A stretch of 64,000 nucleotides of DNA, taken from Acidaminobacter sp964416305. Its GTDB lineage: Bacteria > Bacillota > Clostridia > Peptostreptococcales > Acidaminobacteraceae. Positions 1-7,640 of this stretch are shown here, piece by piece; the stretch's first letter is position 1; every line of letters starts with the position of its first letter. A program made the position numbers and the translations under genes. Location: positions 1 through 64,000 of the forward strand of contig CAYQDM010000005.1 of NCBI GenBank assembly GCA_964416305.1, given 5' to 3'. The notes under the pieces were generated by a model. The model worked only from the letters and a program-made list of their open reading frames with translations. It had not been told where the DNA came from and did no database searches.

Positions 1-198
1 GATTTCAGGGCAAATGTTTGTTGCTATTTGGGTTCGAAAATCCTAAAGTCAGGAGACGATCTGGATGCAGATTCTCTTGATGCAGTGGAAATCATCATGG
101 CGGTCGAGGATGAATTCGACATTGAGATCCCGGATGATATTGCTGAGCGTTTTCAAACAGTGGGTCAAATTGTTGAGTACCTTGAAAACGTTAGATAA
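1..198 (+). CDS. acpP: acyl carrier protein, 3' part (truncated by window edge)
   Basis: The open frame runs from the first base to a TAA at 196-198. It contains the DSLDAVE motif; the serine codon at 73-75 is the expected attachment point for 4'-phosphopantetheine. The following acidic helix (EDEFDIEIPDD) and the ending resembling QTVGQIVEYL are typical of type II fatty acid synthase carrier proteins. The first roughly 17 codons read less like a normal ACP, so a sequence difference or a divergent helix I-II loop is possible. A terminator follows 20 bases downstream, so it is the last gene of its transcript, probably a fab operon lying before the window. Confidence 0.85.
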   Translation, partial: DFRANVCCYLGSKILKSGDDLDADSLDAVEIIMAVEDEFDIEIPDDIAERFQTVGQIVEYLENVR

Positions 199-216
199 TT
201 ATATTTAAGAACGTGG

Positions 217-250
217 AATAACCCGGCTGTAAAAGCCGGGTTATTTTTTT
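217..250 (+). terminator. rho-independent terminator after acpP
   Basis: AATAACCCGGCT pairs with AGCCGGGTTATT around a GTAA loop and runs into seven T residues. It closes the acyl carrier protein transcript. Confidence 0.9.
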
Positions 251-447
251 GAGTTTCACGCTTCTCTGCCGTTTGAACCTGTATCTGAAGTGAAAGAATC
301 AGATGAACCGTGTGTTAAAAGTCTGTAAATTCCTCTTTTTCAGAGAAAAAGAATAACGGCCGCCTCAATCCTGATAACGCCTAGCAGCGCGCAACTTTAT
401 TCATGAATATGCACCGCTCTAATATTCATATCAACACCATACACAGT

Positions 448-530
448 CTATCCACAGGTTATCCTTGTCAAACGGCTATGTTCACAGGGGTTTCTAACAG
501 TTTTCCACATTATCCACAAAGTCATCCACA
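448..530 (+). promoter_or_regulatory. cluster of four DnaA-box-like sites
   Basis: One perfect DnaA box, TTATCCACA (510-518), is flanked by three one-mismatch versions, all in the same direction: CTATCCACA (448-456), TTTTCCACA (501-509) and TCATCCACA (522-530). Three of the four lie within 30 bp, abutting or 3 bp apart, and an AT-rich stretch follows. The arrangement resembles a DnaA-oligomer assembly site. Function as an origin, a titration site or a regulator is not shown by sequence alone. Confidence 0.6.
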
Positions 531-592
531 GAAAAAATGTGTTATTCAGAATTTTCAGTTATTTATAACCCGTTAACATAACAAGGAAAATC

Positions 593-641
593 GGTGTCAG
601 ACACCGAGTTTCAGCTTGAAGCAGGTGTCTGACACTGAGTT
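593..641. repeat. two copies of a GGTGTCNGACAC(C/T)GAGTT repeat
   Basis: GGTGTCAGACACCGAGTT (593-610) and GGTGTCTGACACTGAGTT (624-641) are near-identical direct copies, each with a palindromic core and differing at the centre base and one arm base. They lie between the DnaA boxes and the tsaD terminator. Short palindromes of this kind occur as dispersed extragenic repeats; whether this one recurs elsewhere in the genome cannot be seen here. Confidence 0.6.
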
Positions 642-652
642 CCACCCACAAC

Positions 653-684
653 AAAACGCGGCTGTCAAAAGACGCGCCGCGTTT
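653..684 (-). terminator. hairpin terminator downstream of tsaD
   Basis: AAACGCGGC pairs with GCCGCGTTT. On the minus strand it lies 16 bases after the tsaD stop codon and is followed by a short TTTTGTTG tract, so it is a moderate intrinsic terminator. Confidence 0.65.
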
Positions 685-699
685 CAATTGTTGTGTTAT

Positions 700-1725
700 T
701 CAGAATGATGGCACATCCAGCGTTAAATTTGGAACTGCATTCAGGGTCATGTCCGCAATGTGTCCATTTAAATAGGCATAATGACCGGCGCAGCCAATCA
801 TAGCTGCATTGTCTGTACATAACTCAATTGGCGGATAGAGCATCCTGATGCCCTTTGCCTTGGTTTTTTGGTCCAGGACTTCCCTGAGTCTGGAGTTAGC
901 CGCGACGCCACCCGCCAAAACGAGGGTCCCGACGTCTGAAAACACCGCAGCTGCGACTGCCTTGTCAGTCAAAACGTCGACCACCGCTTCCTGAAAGGAG
1001 GCTGCGACATCTTCCACCACTACCGGTTCGCCTTTCATCTTCATCTGATTCAAATAACTGAGTACAGCGGATTTCAGACCACTGAAGCTGAAGTCCAGAC
1101 TATCCTGCTCCAGATATGTTCTGGTGAAGGATATGGCTGCGCCATTGCCAAGTCTGGCGAGACGGTCGATCTGAGGACCTCCCGGATACCCTATGCCAAG
1201 GGCTCTGGCTACTTTGTCATAGGCTTCGCCGGCTGCGTCATCCCGAGTTTTCCCAAGGATTTGGTAATGGCCATAATCCACCACCTTGACCAGATGGGTA
1301 TGCCCGCCGGAGACGATCAACGCTGCAAAAGGCGGCTCCAAATCAGGGTGGGCAATGTAATTGGCTGCCACGTGGCCCTCAATATGGTTGACGGGAATCA
1401 GGGGCTTGTTTAGGGAGAAAGCCAGGGCCTTGGCCGTCGAGAGGCCGACCAGGAGCGCCCCAACCAGACCCGGTCCATAAGTCGTCGCGATCAGATCCAG
1501 TTCCTGAAAGGAACAACCCGCTTCCCGAAGGGCTTCGTCAATAATCCCACTGATTTTTTCAACATGATTGCGGGACGCGATTTCCGGGACAACGCCCCCG
1601 TAGAGCTTGTGAAGATCAATTTGAGAATAGATGACATTGGACAAAACCTCTCTGCCGTTTCGGACGACGGCGGCAGAGGTTTCATCACAGCTGGTTTCAA
1701 TGGCCAGCGTTAAGATTGATTTCAT
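700..1725 (-). CDS. tsaD: tRNA N6-adenosine threonylcarbamoyltransferase TsaD
   Basis: TsaD is the catalytic subunit that transfers threonylcarbamoyl from threonylcarbamoyl-AMP to A37 of ANN-decoding tRNAs (t6A), acting in the cytoplasm with TsaB and TsaE. The 341-residue product has the ASKHA-fold start IETSCDETSAAVV, the metal-binding HIEGH motif (His114, His118) and the VSGGHTHL motif, and its length is normal for bacterial TsaD. The partners tsaB and tsaE lie 5 kb upstream on the same strand, separated by the efflux and Yip1 genes, so the t6A genes form a stretched operon-like array. A terminator follows the gene. Confidence 0.97.
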   Translation of the reverse strand: MKSILTLAIETSCDETSAAVVRNGREVLSNVIYSQIDLHKLYGGVVPEIASRNHVEKISGIIDEALREAGCSFQELDLIATTYGPGLVGALLVGLSTAKALAFSLNKPLIPVNHIEGHVAANYIAHPDLEPPFAALIVSGGHTHLVKVVDYGHYQILGKTRDDAAGEAYDKVARALGIGYPGGPQIDRLARLGNGAAISFTRTYLEQDSLDFSFSGLKSAVLSYLNQMKMKGEPVVVEDVAASFQEAVVDVLTDKAVAAAVFSDVGTLVLAGGVAANSRLREVLDQKTKAKGIRMLYPPIELCTDNAAMIGCAGHYAYLNGHIADMTLNAVPNLTLDVPSF

Positions 1726-1810
1726 GACTATGCCTCCTGAAACCTCTGAAAGGTTACCTTAAACCTATAATATGCCGCGCTTGAGCAGCTTTCAGAGGAC
1801 CTGTGTAGAA

Positions 1811-2551
1811 CTAAACCGCGGTGCCAGTTAAAAATGGGATTAATGCAGACACAAGGGACATGGCGAACGGCAGCAGTACAACGACGACAGCCTGCCAGGT
1901 CTTGAGTTTGTGGACGGTTTTAAAGCCTATGACAGACACCACCAAATACCAGATGGTGAATATATCGAATGCGGAAAGAAACGAAAAGAGCGGGTCTGTT
2001 GGTGCAGCATCACCCAACAATAAGGCGGGTGAGAAGGTGAAGAGATAATTTTTCGTCATCAACGCCAGCGGGATGCGAATGAGCGTTCCAAGCATCATGA
2101 TCAGATAGGCATAGGCCACTACGGACAAGCTCTGTTTGAAGGTCGTTTTAGCTTCAAAAGCAAGTCCGAGAAGATGGGCAATCGCGCCTTTGACAAAGGG
2201 TGCAATCACGCTGACCGCAATCATAGCGACAACTGTGGAGATCATGGTGACCCTGGCAAAGCTCTGAAGCTCACCTGGCGGAATTTCCATGCCCATTTGC
2301 TGATAGGAGGTCGCCATAGTTTCGAGTGTATAGTCTTGCATGAGTTCCATAGTTATAAACGAAAACAGCGCTGCCACCAACATACTTGCGCAGTAGGGGA
2401 GAAAGACATCCGGCTTTTGACGGATGGCTTCAAACGCGCGGACGGGATTGGTAAATATTGACACAGCCTTTTGGAAAAACGACAGATTTTTTTCCGGTTG
2501 CTCAATGGGCTCCAGCCCATACAAATCTTGATTGGGATTTCGAGGTTCCAT
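1811..2551 (-). CDS. Yip1-family integral membrane protein
   Basis: The product (246 residues from the preferred start) has a polar N-terminus and about five hydrophobic segments, with the spacing of the Yip1/YIPF domain family: a first segment near residues 50-70, then 100-125, 150-175, 185-205 and a C-terminal helix. An upstream in-frame codon would add 18 residues, but GGAGG seven bases before the ATG at 2551 decides the start. The family's role in bacteria is poorly defined; members often sit beside ABC transporters, as here, 85 bp from tsaD and 105 bp from a MacB-like permease. Involvement in membrane trafficking or transport support is only an inference. Confidence 0.75.
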   Translation of the reverse strand: MEPRNPNQDLYGLEPIEQPEKNLSFFQKAVSIFTNPVRAFEAIRQKPDVFLPYCASMLVAALFSFITMELMQDYTLETMATSYQQMGMEIPPGELQSFARVTMISTVVAMIAVSVIAPFVKGAIAHLLGLAFEAKTTFKQSLSVVAYAYLIMMLGTLIRIPLALMTKNYLFTFSPALLLGDAAPTDPLFSFLSAFDIFTIWYLVVSVIGFKTVHKLKTWQAVVVVLLPFAMSLVSALIPFLTGTAV

Positions 2552-2656
2552 AATCGCCCTCCTTCTCATATTAGTAAATCTAATCGACTTTCCAGCCTCC
2601 TGCATCAGCGACGTTTGTTGCTGAAAGAATAGCGAAGATCGCCAATAAAGTCGTTC

Positions 2657-3877
2657 TCATTCATATCTAAGTGCTTCAATTGGATCGAGCTTCGCGGCCT
2701 TGTTCGCGGGATAGATCCCGAAAAAGACGCCTACGCCGGCTGAAAACAGCCAGGCTATGAGGATTGTGCCAAGACTTGTGGATGGCGGAATTTTGATGAC
2801 CCAGGCAATGCCAAAGGAGAACGCGATCCCCAAAATCGTTCCAATAATGCCGCCTATCAGCGCCACGATCACCGCTTCGACCAAAAACTGCATCAGAATA
2901 TCTTTACGCTTTGCGCCCAAGGCTTTACGAATGCCAATTTCCCGCGTGCGCTCTGTGACAGAGACCAACATGATGTTCATGACACCTATCCCGCCCACAA
3001 TCAGCGAGATTGCCGCTATAGCCCCAATGACAGTAGTCAGGAGTCCCAGAACCCGATTCACCGTTTCAAGTTGCTCCTCTGCACTGAAAACCATGTATTT
3101 CTCCTGGCCAATATTATCGTGGCGCCGCTCCAGAAGTGCCTTGAGATCCTCGACAACTGCCTTTTGATCCGCTTCCATGACCAGATTGATTTCAACGCCG
3201 TTCACCCTGTCTCCAATCCCGTAAAGTCGTTCGAGGAGCGTATAGGGCACATGAATCGTCTTTGGCATTTCGAAGCCGGGAATATTTGAAAACGAGGTCA
3301 TGGGAGCTTCATAGACCCCTACAATGATATAGGACATACTTGTCCTGGAGGTTATGGTCAGACGTTCCCCCACGACCTCCGTTCTTCCGAAGACTTCTGT
3401 CGCAAGGCTCGAGTCGATCACAGCCGCCGCGCGCTTAGCTTTGACATCCGATTCGACGAGGAATCTGCCGTACAGAAGTTTGATGTCCTCAATATTGTTA
3501 TACCGCTCGTTGACACCGTTCAAACTGACAGAGATGGGATCCTGATTTTGCCTTCCCTTGATTTGACCGCTTCCAGACACGGAAATGGTCATAGCTTTGA
3601 TGACCTCCGGAAAGCTGCGCTCAATAGCGTCCACATCTTCGTGATTGAGACGGTCTCGTGAAGTAATCTCTTCCGAATAACTCGTCGTCACAAAGAGGCG
3701 GTTCACGCCGAAGGATTCAAATTCCTGCCCTATAACTGCTTCACTGCCATTTCCAAGTGCTACGACCGCAATGACTGAGGAAATCCCTATAATGATGCCC
3801 AGCATGGTGAGCAGTGACCGCATCTTATTGACCCAAATGGCGTCCAGAGCAATTTTGAAGCTCTCTGCAAAGTTCAC
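2657..3877 (-). CDS. MacB/FtsX-type ABC transporter permease
   Basis: This 406-residue protein has an N-terminal membrane helix after a cytoplasmic segment (MLGIIIGISSVIAVVALG), a large extracytoplasmic MacB-type core domain of about 220 residues, and three C-terminal helices forming the FtsX domain, including the ERTREIGIRKALGA coupling signature. It overlaps the ATP-binding gene by 4 bp (ATGA) and follows a membrane-fusion protein gene, giving a complete MacA-MacB-like unit with ATPase and permease on separate chains. Such systems export peptides, antibiotics or lipids. The substrate is unknown. Confidence 0.93.
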   Translation of the reverse strand: MNFAESFKIALDAIWVNKMRSLLTMLGIIIGISSVIAVVALGNGSEAVIGQEFESFGVNRLFVTTSYSEEITSRDRLNHEDVDAIERSFPEVIKAMTISVSGSGQIKGRQNQDPISVSLNGVNERYNNIEDIKLLYGRFLVESDVKAKRAAAVIDSSLATEVFGRTEVVGERLTITSRTSMSYIIVGVYEAPMTSFSNIPGFEMPKTIHVPYTLLERLYGIGDRVNGVEINLVMEADQKAVVEDLKALLERRHDNIGQEKYMVFSAEEQLETVNRVLGLLTTVIGAIAAISLIVGGIGVMNIMLVSVTERTREIGIRKALGAKRKDILMQFLVEAVIVALIGGIIGTILGIAFSFGIAWVIKIPPSTSLGTILIAWLFSAGVGVFFGIYPANKAAKLDPIEALRYE

Positions 3878-4683
3878 GGCATCACCTCCTCGGGCGGCAC
3901 GTCTGTTGCCGGTCTCGTTTCTTTAGAAACCACTTCTACGGATAATCCTGTGGCCACAGGCGCTGCTTCATGAGCTGCCAACTCTGGCCAATACCTTTCA
4001 TTAATGCCCGTTTTCCGATCATCCGTGACAATGGTGCCATCTTTAAAAGTGACTATCCTCTTGGCATTGTCCGCAATTTCATGCTCGTGAGTAACAATGA
4101 TCAGCGTGACGCCCTCATCATTCAGTCGCTTGAAGATCTGCATGATTTCCTCGGTAGAGTGGGAGTCCAGATTGCCCGTAGGCTCGTCTGCCAAAATAAT
4201 AGCCGGACGGGTCACCAGCGCTCTGGCTATGGCGACCCGTTGCTTTTGACCGCCGCTGAGTTCGTTGGGCTTATGATCGATCCGGTCTGAAAGACCTACG
4301 CGGTCCAGCGCCTCCATGGCCCTTTGATGCCGCTCGGCCTTATGAACGCGGCCGTAGATCAGGGGCAATTCAACATTTTTAATGGCATTGACGCGGGCCA
4401 GCAGATTGAAGGATTGAAACACGAACCCAATCTTCTGATTTCGGATGACCGCAAGTTGCGGATCGCTCAAACTGCTGACGTCAACGCCATCCAGAACATA
4501 GCGGCCACGAGTCGGTCGGTCGAGACAGCCCAAAATGTTCATCAATGTCGATTTGCCGGAGCCGGATGCCCCAATAATAGCCACGAAATCCCCTTCATCC
4601 ACATGAAAGTCTACCGATCTCAGCGCTTCGACCTGAATGCTGCCCGTATCGTAGATTTTTGTCAGTCCCTGAATGTCAATCAT
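3874..4683 (-). CDS. ABC transporter ATP-binding protein (LolD/MacB type)
   Basis: The 269-residue ATPase shows Walker A GASGSGKST (about residues 37-45), the signature LSGGQKQRVAIARAL, and Walker B IILADEPTGNLDS, the last being the hallmark of the LolD/FtsE/MacB branch. A C-terminal extension of about 40 residues after the ATPase core is rich in Ala, Pro and Glu and is not part of the usual fold. It abuts the membrane-fusion protein gene and overlaps the permease gene by 4 bp, so the three are co-translated. Confidence 0.95.
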   Translation of the reverse strand: MIDIQGLTKIYDTGSIQVEALRSVDFHVDEGDFVAIIGASGSGKSTLMNILGCLDRPTRGRYVLDGVDVSSLSDPQLAVIRNQKIGFVFQSFNLLARVNAIKNVELPLIYGRVHKAERHQRAMEALDRVGLSDRIDHKPNELSGGQKQRVAIARALVTRPAIILADEPTGNLDSHSTEEIMQIFKRLNDEGVTLIIVTHEHEIADNAKRIVTFKDGTIVTDDRKTGINERYWPELAAHEAAPVATGLSVEVVSKETRPATDVPPEEVMP

Positions 4684-5919
4684 CTACTCCACCTCGATCA
4701 CTTTGACCAAATCTCCATCTTTCAGGGTCTCCGTTGGATTGAGAATGACAATGTCACCTTCAACAAGACCCTCTGCAATGATTTCGACGTTCAGGTCCCC
4801 CTCGATGCCGAGGGTAACGAGACGCTCTTTGGCGACGCCTTCCTCAATCTCAAAGACCCGTCTCACGCCGGATGCGTCCGTATAGACTGCCTCATAAGGC
4901 ACCATCAATGCCTCAGGCTTTTTCGCCGTCAGGATTTCAAGGGCGGCAGAGTAGTTCGGACGAAATTTCGTCTCCTGTGCCAGGAAGGATACTTCTATTT
5001 TGACGACCGTTTCGGAAGACTGTCCGCTGACAAGACTTTCAGCCACGTCTGAGATGTAAGTCACCTGACCTTCGTACTGATCCGAAAAGCCATCACTTCG
5101 AATGATAACGGATTGTCCCACCGATACCGAATCAATGTCGTATTCACTGATGGACGCGGAGACCTTCAATCGATCTGAGGATGCTATTGAAAACAGAGGC
5201 AGGGTTTGAACAGCCAGTTCCCCCGGTTTGGTGTGGATGGCATACACGACACCATCGGCAGGGGCTTTAAGGGTCAGTTTGTCTTTCTGAGACTGCAGTT
5301 GCTCCAGGGCGAGACGCGCGGAGGAGACGGAAAGGGACTGAATCCGCAAGGTGCTTCCCTGGCCATAACTGTTATAGCCGCGCTCCGCGGAAAGCTTTTC
5401 CGTTTCGGCACGCTCCAGCTGGCGTTTGGCCTGATCGAGTTCGGACTGGCTTATGGCGCCTGCATCAAAAAGCGCCTGCTGATCCGCAACCATTTTCTGC
5501 GCATCCTCATAAGCGGCTGTGGCAGTCTTCAGAGGCAAGTCATAAGTGAGCTTACCCGCACTTTGAGTCTGCTTCAGGGTCTCCTGAGCAATGCTGAGCT
5601 GAATGCGTGCAGCCGACAGCTGCTGGTCGAGAGTCTGGGAATCAAGGGTTGCCAGTACGTCGCCTTTCCTGACCTCTTGCCCTAATTCAGCAAAGACCTC
5701 CTTGACCATCCCGGGAGCCTCTGCATAGACATCCCGATCTTCAGCGGCAACCACTTTGCCGCTGGCGTAGACATAAGCGGCAGCCTCGCTGGAGATGACT
5801 TGTTCTGTGTAGACAAGTACGCCGTCTTCCATCCGGGTTGCCCGCCAGATCACAACCCCTATGGCAGCGATCACGAGTGCCAGCACCAGCAGCACCCAAA
5901 GTGCGGATTTACGTTTCAC
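4684..5919 (-). CDS. efflux membrane-fusion (MacA/HlyD-like) protein
   Basis: The protein has one N-terminal transmembrane anchor (about residues 5-25), a barrel-sandwich half-motif (VVAAEDRDVYAEAPGMVKEV), a long alpha-helical hairpin (about residues 85-185), the second lipoyl half-motif (LKAPADGVVYAI) and a beta-barrel. In this apparently Gram-positive host it would link the MacB-like permease to the cell wall side. A GTG at 5928 also opens the frame, but GAGG eight bases before the GTG at 5919 makes the later start better (411 residues). The gene begins 14 bp after rimI ends. Confidence 0.9.
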   Translation of the reverse strand: MKRKSALWVLLVLALVIAAIGVVIWRATRMEDGVLVYTEQVISSEAAAYVYASGKVVAAEDRDVYAEAPGMVKEVFAELGQEVRKGDVLATLDSQTLDQQLSAARIQLSIAQETLKQTQSAGKLTYDLPLKTATAAYEDAQKMVADQQALFDAGAISQSELDQAKRQLERAETEKLSAERGYNSYGQGSTLRIQSLSVSSARLALEQLQSQKDKLTLKAPADGVVYAIHTKPGELAVQTLPLFSIASSDRLKVSASISEYDIDSVSVGQSVIIRSDGFSDQYEGQVTYISDVAESLVSGQSSETVVKIEVSFLAQETKFRPNYSAALEILTAKKPEALMVPYEAVYTDASGVRRVFEIEEGVAKERLVTLGIEGDLNVEIIAEGLVEGDIVILNPTETLKDGDLVKVIEVE

Positions 5920-5932
5920 TTTGCTCACCTCT

Positions 5933-6415
5933 TCAAATGGTCTTCCACATGATCAGCGCATCTTCCCCGCTGTCCAGGTAATAGCCTTTTCGCACGCCCA
6001 TTGAGACAAAGCCTGCCTTTTCATAAACGTGAATCGCGGAGGCATTTCCGCTCCTGACTTCCAGCGTCAGTGACGCCGCCCCAAGGGACTCGGCCTCCCG
6101 AACAAATTGAGCGATCATGTCCTGGGCGTACCCTTTGGATCGCTCCTCCGGATCAATGGCCAGATTGGTGATGTGGCCCTCGTCCAGAATCAGCCAGAAC
6201 CCGCAGTACCCCACGAGTTTGGCCCCAACCTCATAGACAAAATAGTGGGCACGGGGATTGGACGACAATTCTTCCTCAATGGCACTGCGCGGCCATGGCG
6301 TTGTAAAACAAAGCACTTCCAGCTCAGCCACGCGGTCGACGTCAGAAAAGGCCATGGGTCGGAGGACGCCACGGTTGACAATCAACTCCTGCGTCTGGTG
6401 ATCAGAACCCATCAT
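5933..6415 (-). CDS. rimI: ribosomal-protein-alanine N-acetyltransferase RimI (GNAT)
   Basis: A GNAT acetyltransferase of 160 residues. It contains the acetyl-CoA loop region (IDPEERSKGYAQDMI) and the C-terminal strand-helix with NASAIHVYEKAGF, typical of RimI, which acetylates the N-terminal alanine of ribosomal protein S18. About 20 residues precede the domain. It sits directly after tsaB, with 4 bp between, a pairing common in Firmicutes. Other N-acetyl targets are possible for a RimI-like enzyme. Confidence 0.9.
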   Translation of the reverse strand: MMGSDHQTQELIVNRGVLRPMAFSDVDRVAELEVLCFTTPWPRSAIEEELSSNPRAHYFVYEVGAKLVGYCGFWLILDEGHITNLAIDPEERSKGYAQDMIAQFVREAESLGAASLTLEVRSGNASAIHVYEKAGFVSMGVRKGYYLDSGEDALIMWKTI

Positions 6416-6419
6416 TGCC

Positions 6420-7130
6420 TCACCCCTTCATCCGCTGCTCACGAGTGACTTCTGCCTCGGGCCGGCGCAGGTAGTTCATGGGCACTTTGTCATAGGAGAC
6501 GGCAGGAATCCCTTCCAGTCTGGCACACATGGCCACTGAGGCCGCTCTCTGACAGCGCATTTCCTGAGGCGCCAGAGCGACCCGCTCTCCCAGCACGGCA
6601 CGCACACGTTCGTAGGCTTTTGAAGCGCCTTCGCCCATGAGAAGCACCTCCGTCCCGGACTGCTCGGCGGCCTCCAAAAGTCTTGCGGCGAAGTCATCCA
6701 CCGGCCAGGCGGCTTCTTCCGCCACGGCCACCAGGCTGTCCGCCTCAAATTTCCAGGCCCCGGCATAGTATTCATTGCGCCGGGCATCCATCATGACCGC
6801 GACGATCCGCCGCGAATCATAGGCGTTATAAGCCGTCGCCTTTAAGCTGGACACAGGGATGACGCCAATCCCGAACGGCTGAGCGAGGCCTTTTGCCGTG
6901 GATACCCCAATCCGGAGCCCTGTAAAAGACCCTGGGCCGATGGTGACAGCAATCGCATCAAAGTCAGGAATGCTCAGTTCCAGGTAAGTGAGCGCGTTTT
7001 CGAGCATGGGCATCAGCTTCTGGGAATGGGTCATGGGATGCTGCAGGACAAAATCTGCCAGCAGCAAATCGTCCTCCACCACCGCGACCGACGCCACTAG
7101 GGACGAGGTTTCTATAGCCAGCATTCTCAT
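6420..7130 (-). CDS. tsaB: t6A biosynthesis scaffold protein TsaB
   Basis: TsaB is the catalytically inactive ASKHA paralogue that dimerises with TsaD in t6A synthesis. The 236-residue product starts MRMLAIETSSLVASVAVV and carries the ITIGPGSFTGLRIG-like segment (here AVTIGPGSFTGLRIGVSTAKGL) diagnostic of the family; it lacks the HxxxH metal site of TsaD. The start overlaps the tsaE stop by 4 bp (ATGA), indicating translational coupling. Confidence 0.95.
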   Translation of the reverse strand: MRMLAIETSSLVASVAVVEDDLLLADFVLQHPMTHSQKLMPMLENALTYLELSIPDFDAIAVTIGPGSFTGLRIGVSTAKGLAQPFGIGVIPVSSLKATAYNAYDSRRIVAVMMDARRNEYYAGAWKFEADSLVAVAEEAAWPVDDFAARLLEAAEQSGTEVLLMGEGASKAYERVRAVLGERVALAPQEMRCQRAASVAMCARLEGIPAVSYDKVPMNYLRRPEAEVTREQRMKG

Positions 7131-7612
7131 TGGCGATCCTCCCCTTCGTAGGCTTTAATGAGCGCTTTGATATTGGCCCGGGTTTCAGGTGCCGGCGAGG
7201 AGAGCCTGAGATATCGCTCCTCAGCTTCAAAGCCGTAGCCTATCTCGATCCAGAGGGCGGTTTCAGGAACCATGGGCTCAATCATTCCGGCCCACTCAAT
7301 CAGGCTGATGCCCTTGCCATGGACAAAGTCATCAAAGCCAATCTCCTCCATTTCGGAGGGGTCGAGGATGCGGTACACATCAAAATGATACACTTCTATG
7401 CCGCTCGTTGTGCTGTAGACGTTCATAAGTGCAAACGTCGGACTCGTCACGTCCTCTTTGACGCCGAGACCGGCGGCAATGCTTTGAGACAGGGTGGTTT
7501 TGCCTGCACCGAGGTCACCCGTGAGGGCCACGACAGCGCCGGGCTCGAGCCAGCCTGCAAGAAAATGTCCGAAGCGCTGCATGGCCTCGACAGAATTTAT
7601 GATCAGGTTCAA
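7127..7612 (-). CDS. tsaE: t6A biosynthesis ATPase TsaE
   Basis: A small P-loop ATPase (161 residues) with Walker A GDLGAGKTTL (about residues 32-41) and the conserved SPTFALMNVY segment; it regulates the TsaBD complex. The start is TTG at 7612, ten bases after GGAG; the next ATG would remove the first strand. Its end overlaps tsaB by 4 bp and its start lies 28 bp after tex, so the operon tex-tsaE-tsaB-rimI is tightly packed. Confidence 0.94.
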   Translation of the reverse strand: MNLIINSVEAMQRFGHFLAGWLEPGAVVALTGDLGAGKTTLSQSIAAGLGVKEDVTSPTFALMNVYSTTSGIEVYHFDVYRILDPSEMEEIGFDDFVHGKGISLIEWAGMIEPMVPETALWIEIGYGFEAEERYLRLSSPAPETRANIKALIKAYEGEDRQ

Positions 7613-7640
7613 GTGTTATCAACTCCTTACAGGCTTGCCG

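Larger units (their letters stand above)
251..652. other. gene-free 400-bp region with DnaA-box cluster and palindromic repeats
   Basis: No credible open frame is present between the acpP and tsaD terminators. The stretch holds a cluster of DnaA-box-like 9-mers (448-530), an AT-rich tract right after it (531-585), and two copies of a GGTGTCNGACAC palindrome (593-641). It may be a DnaA-binding or replication-control site; the dnaA, dnaN and rpmH genes expected at a primary origin are not in the window. Confidence 0.6.
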
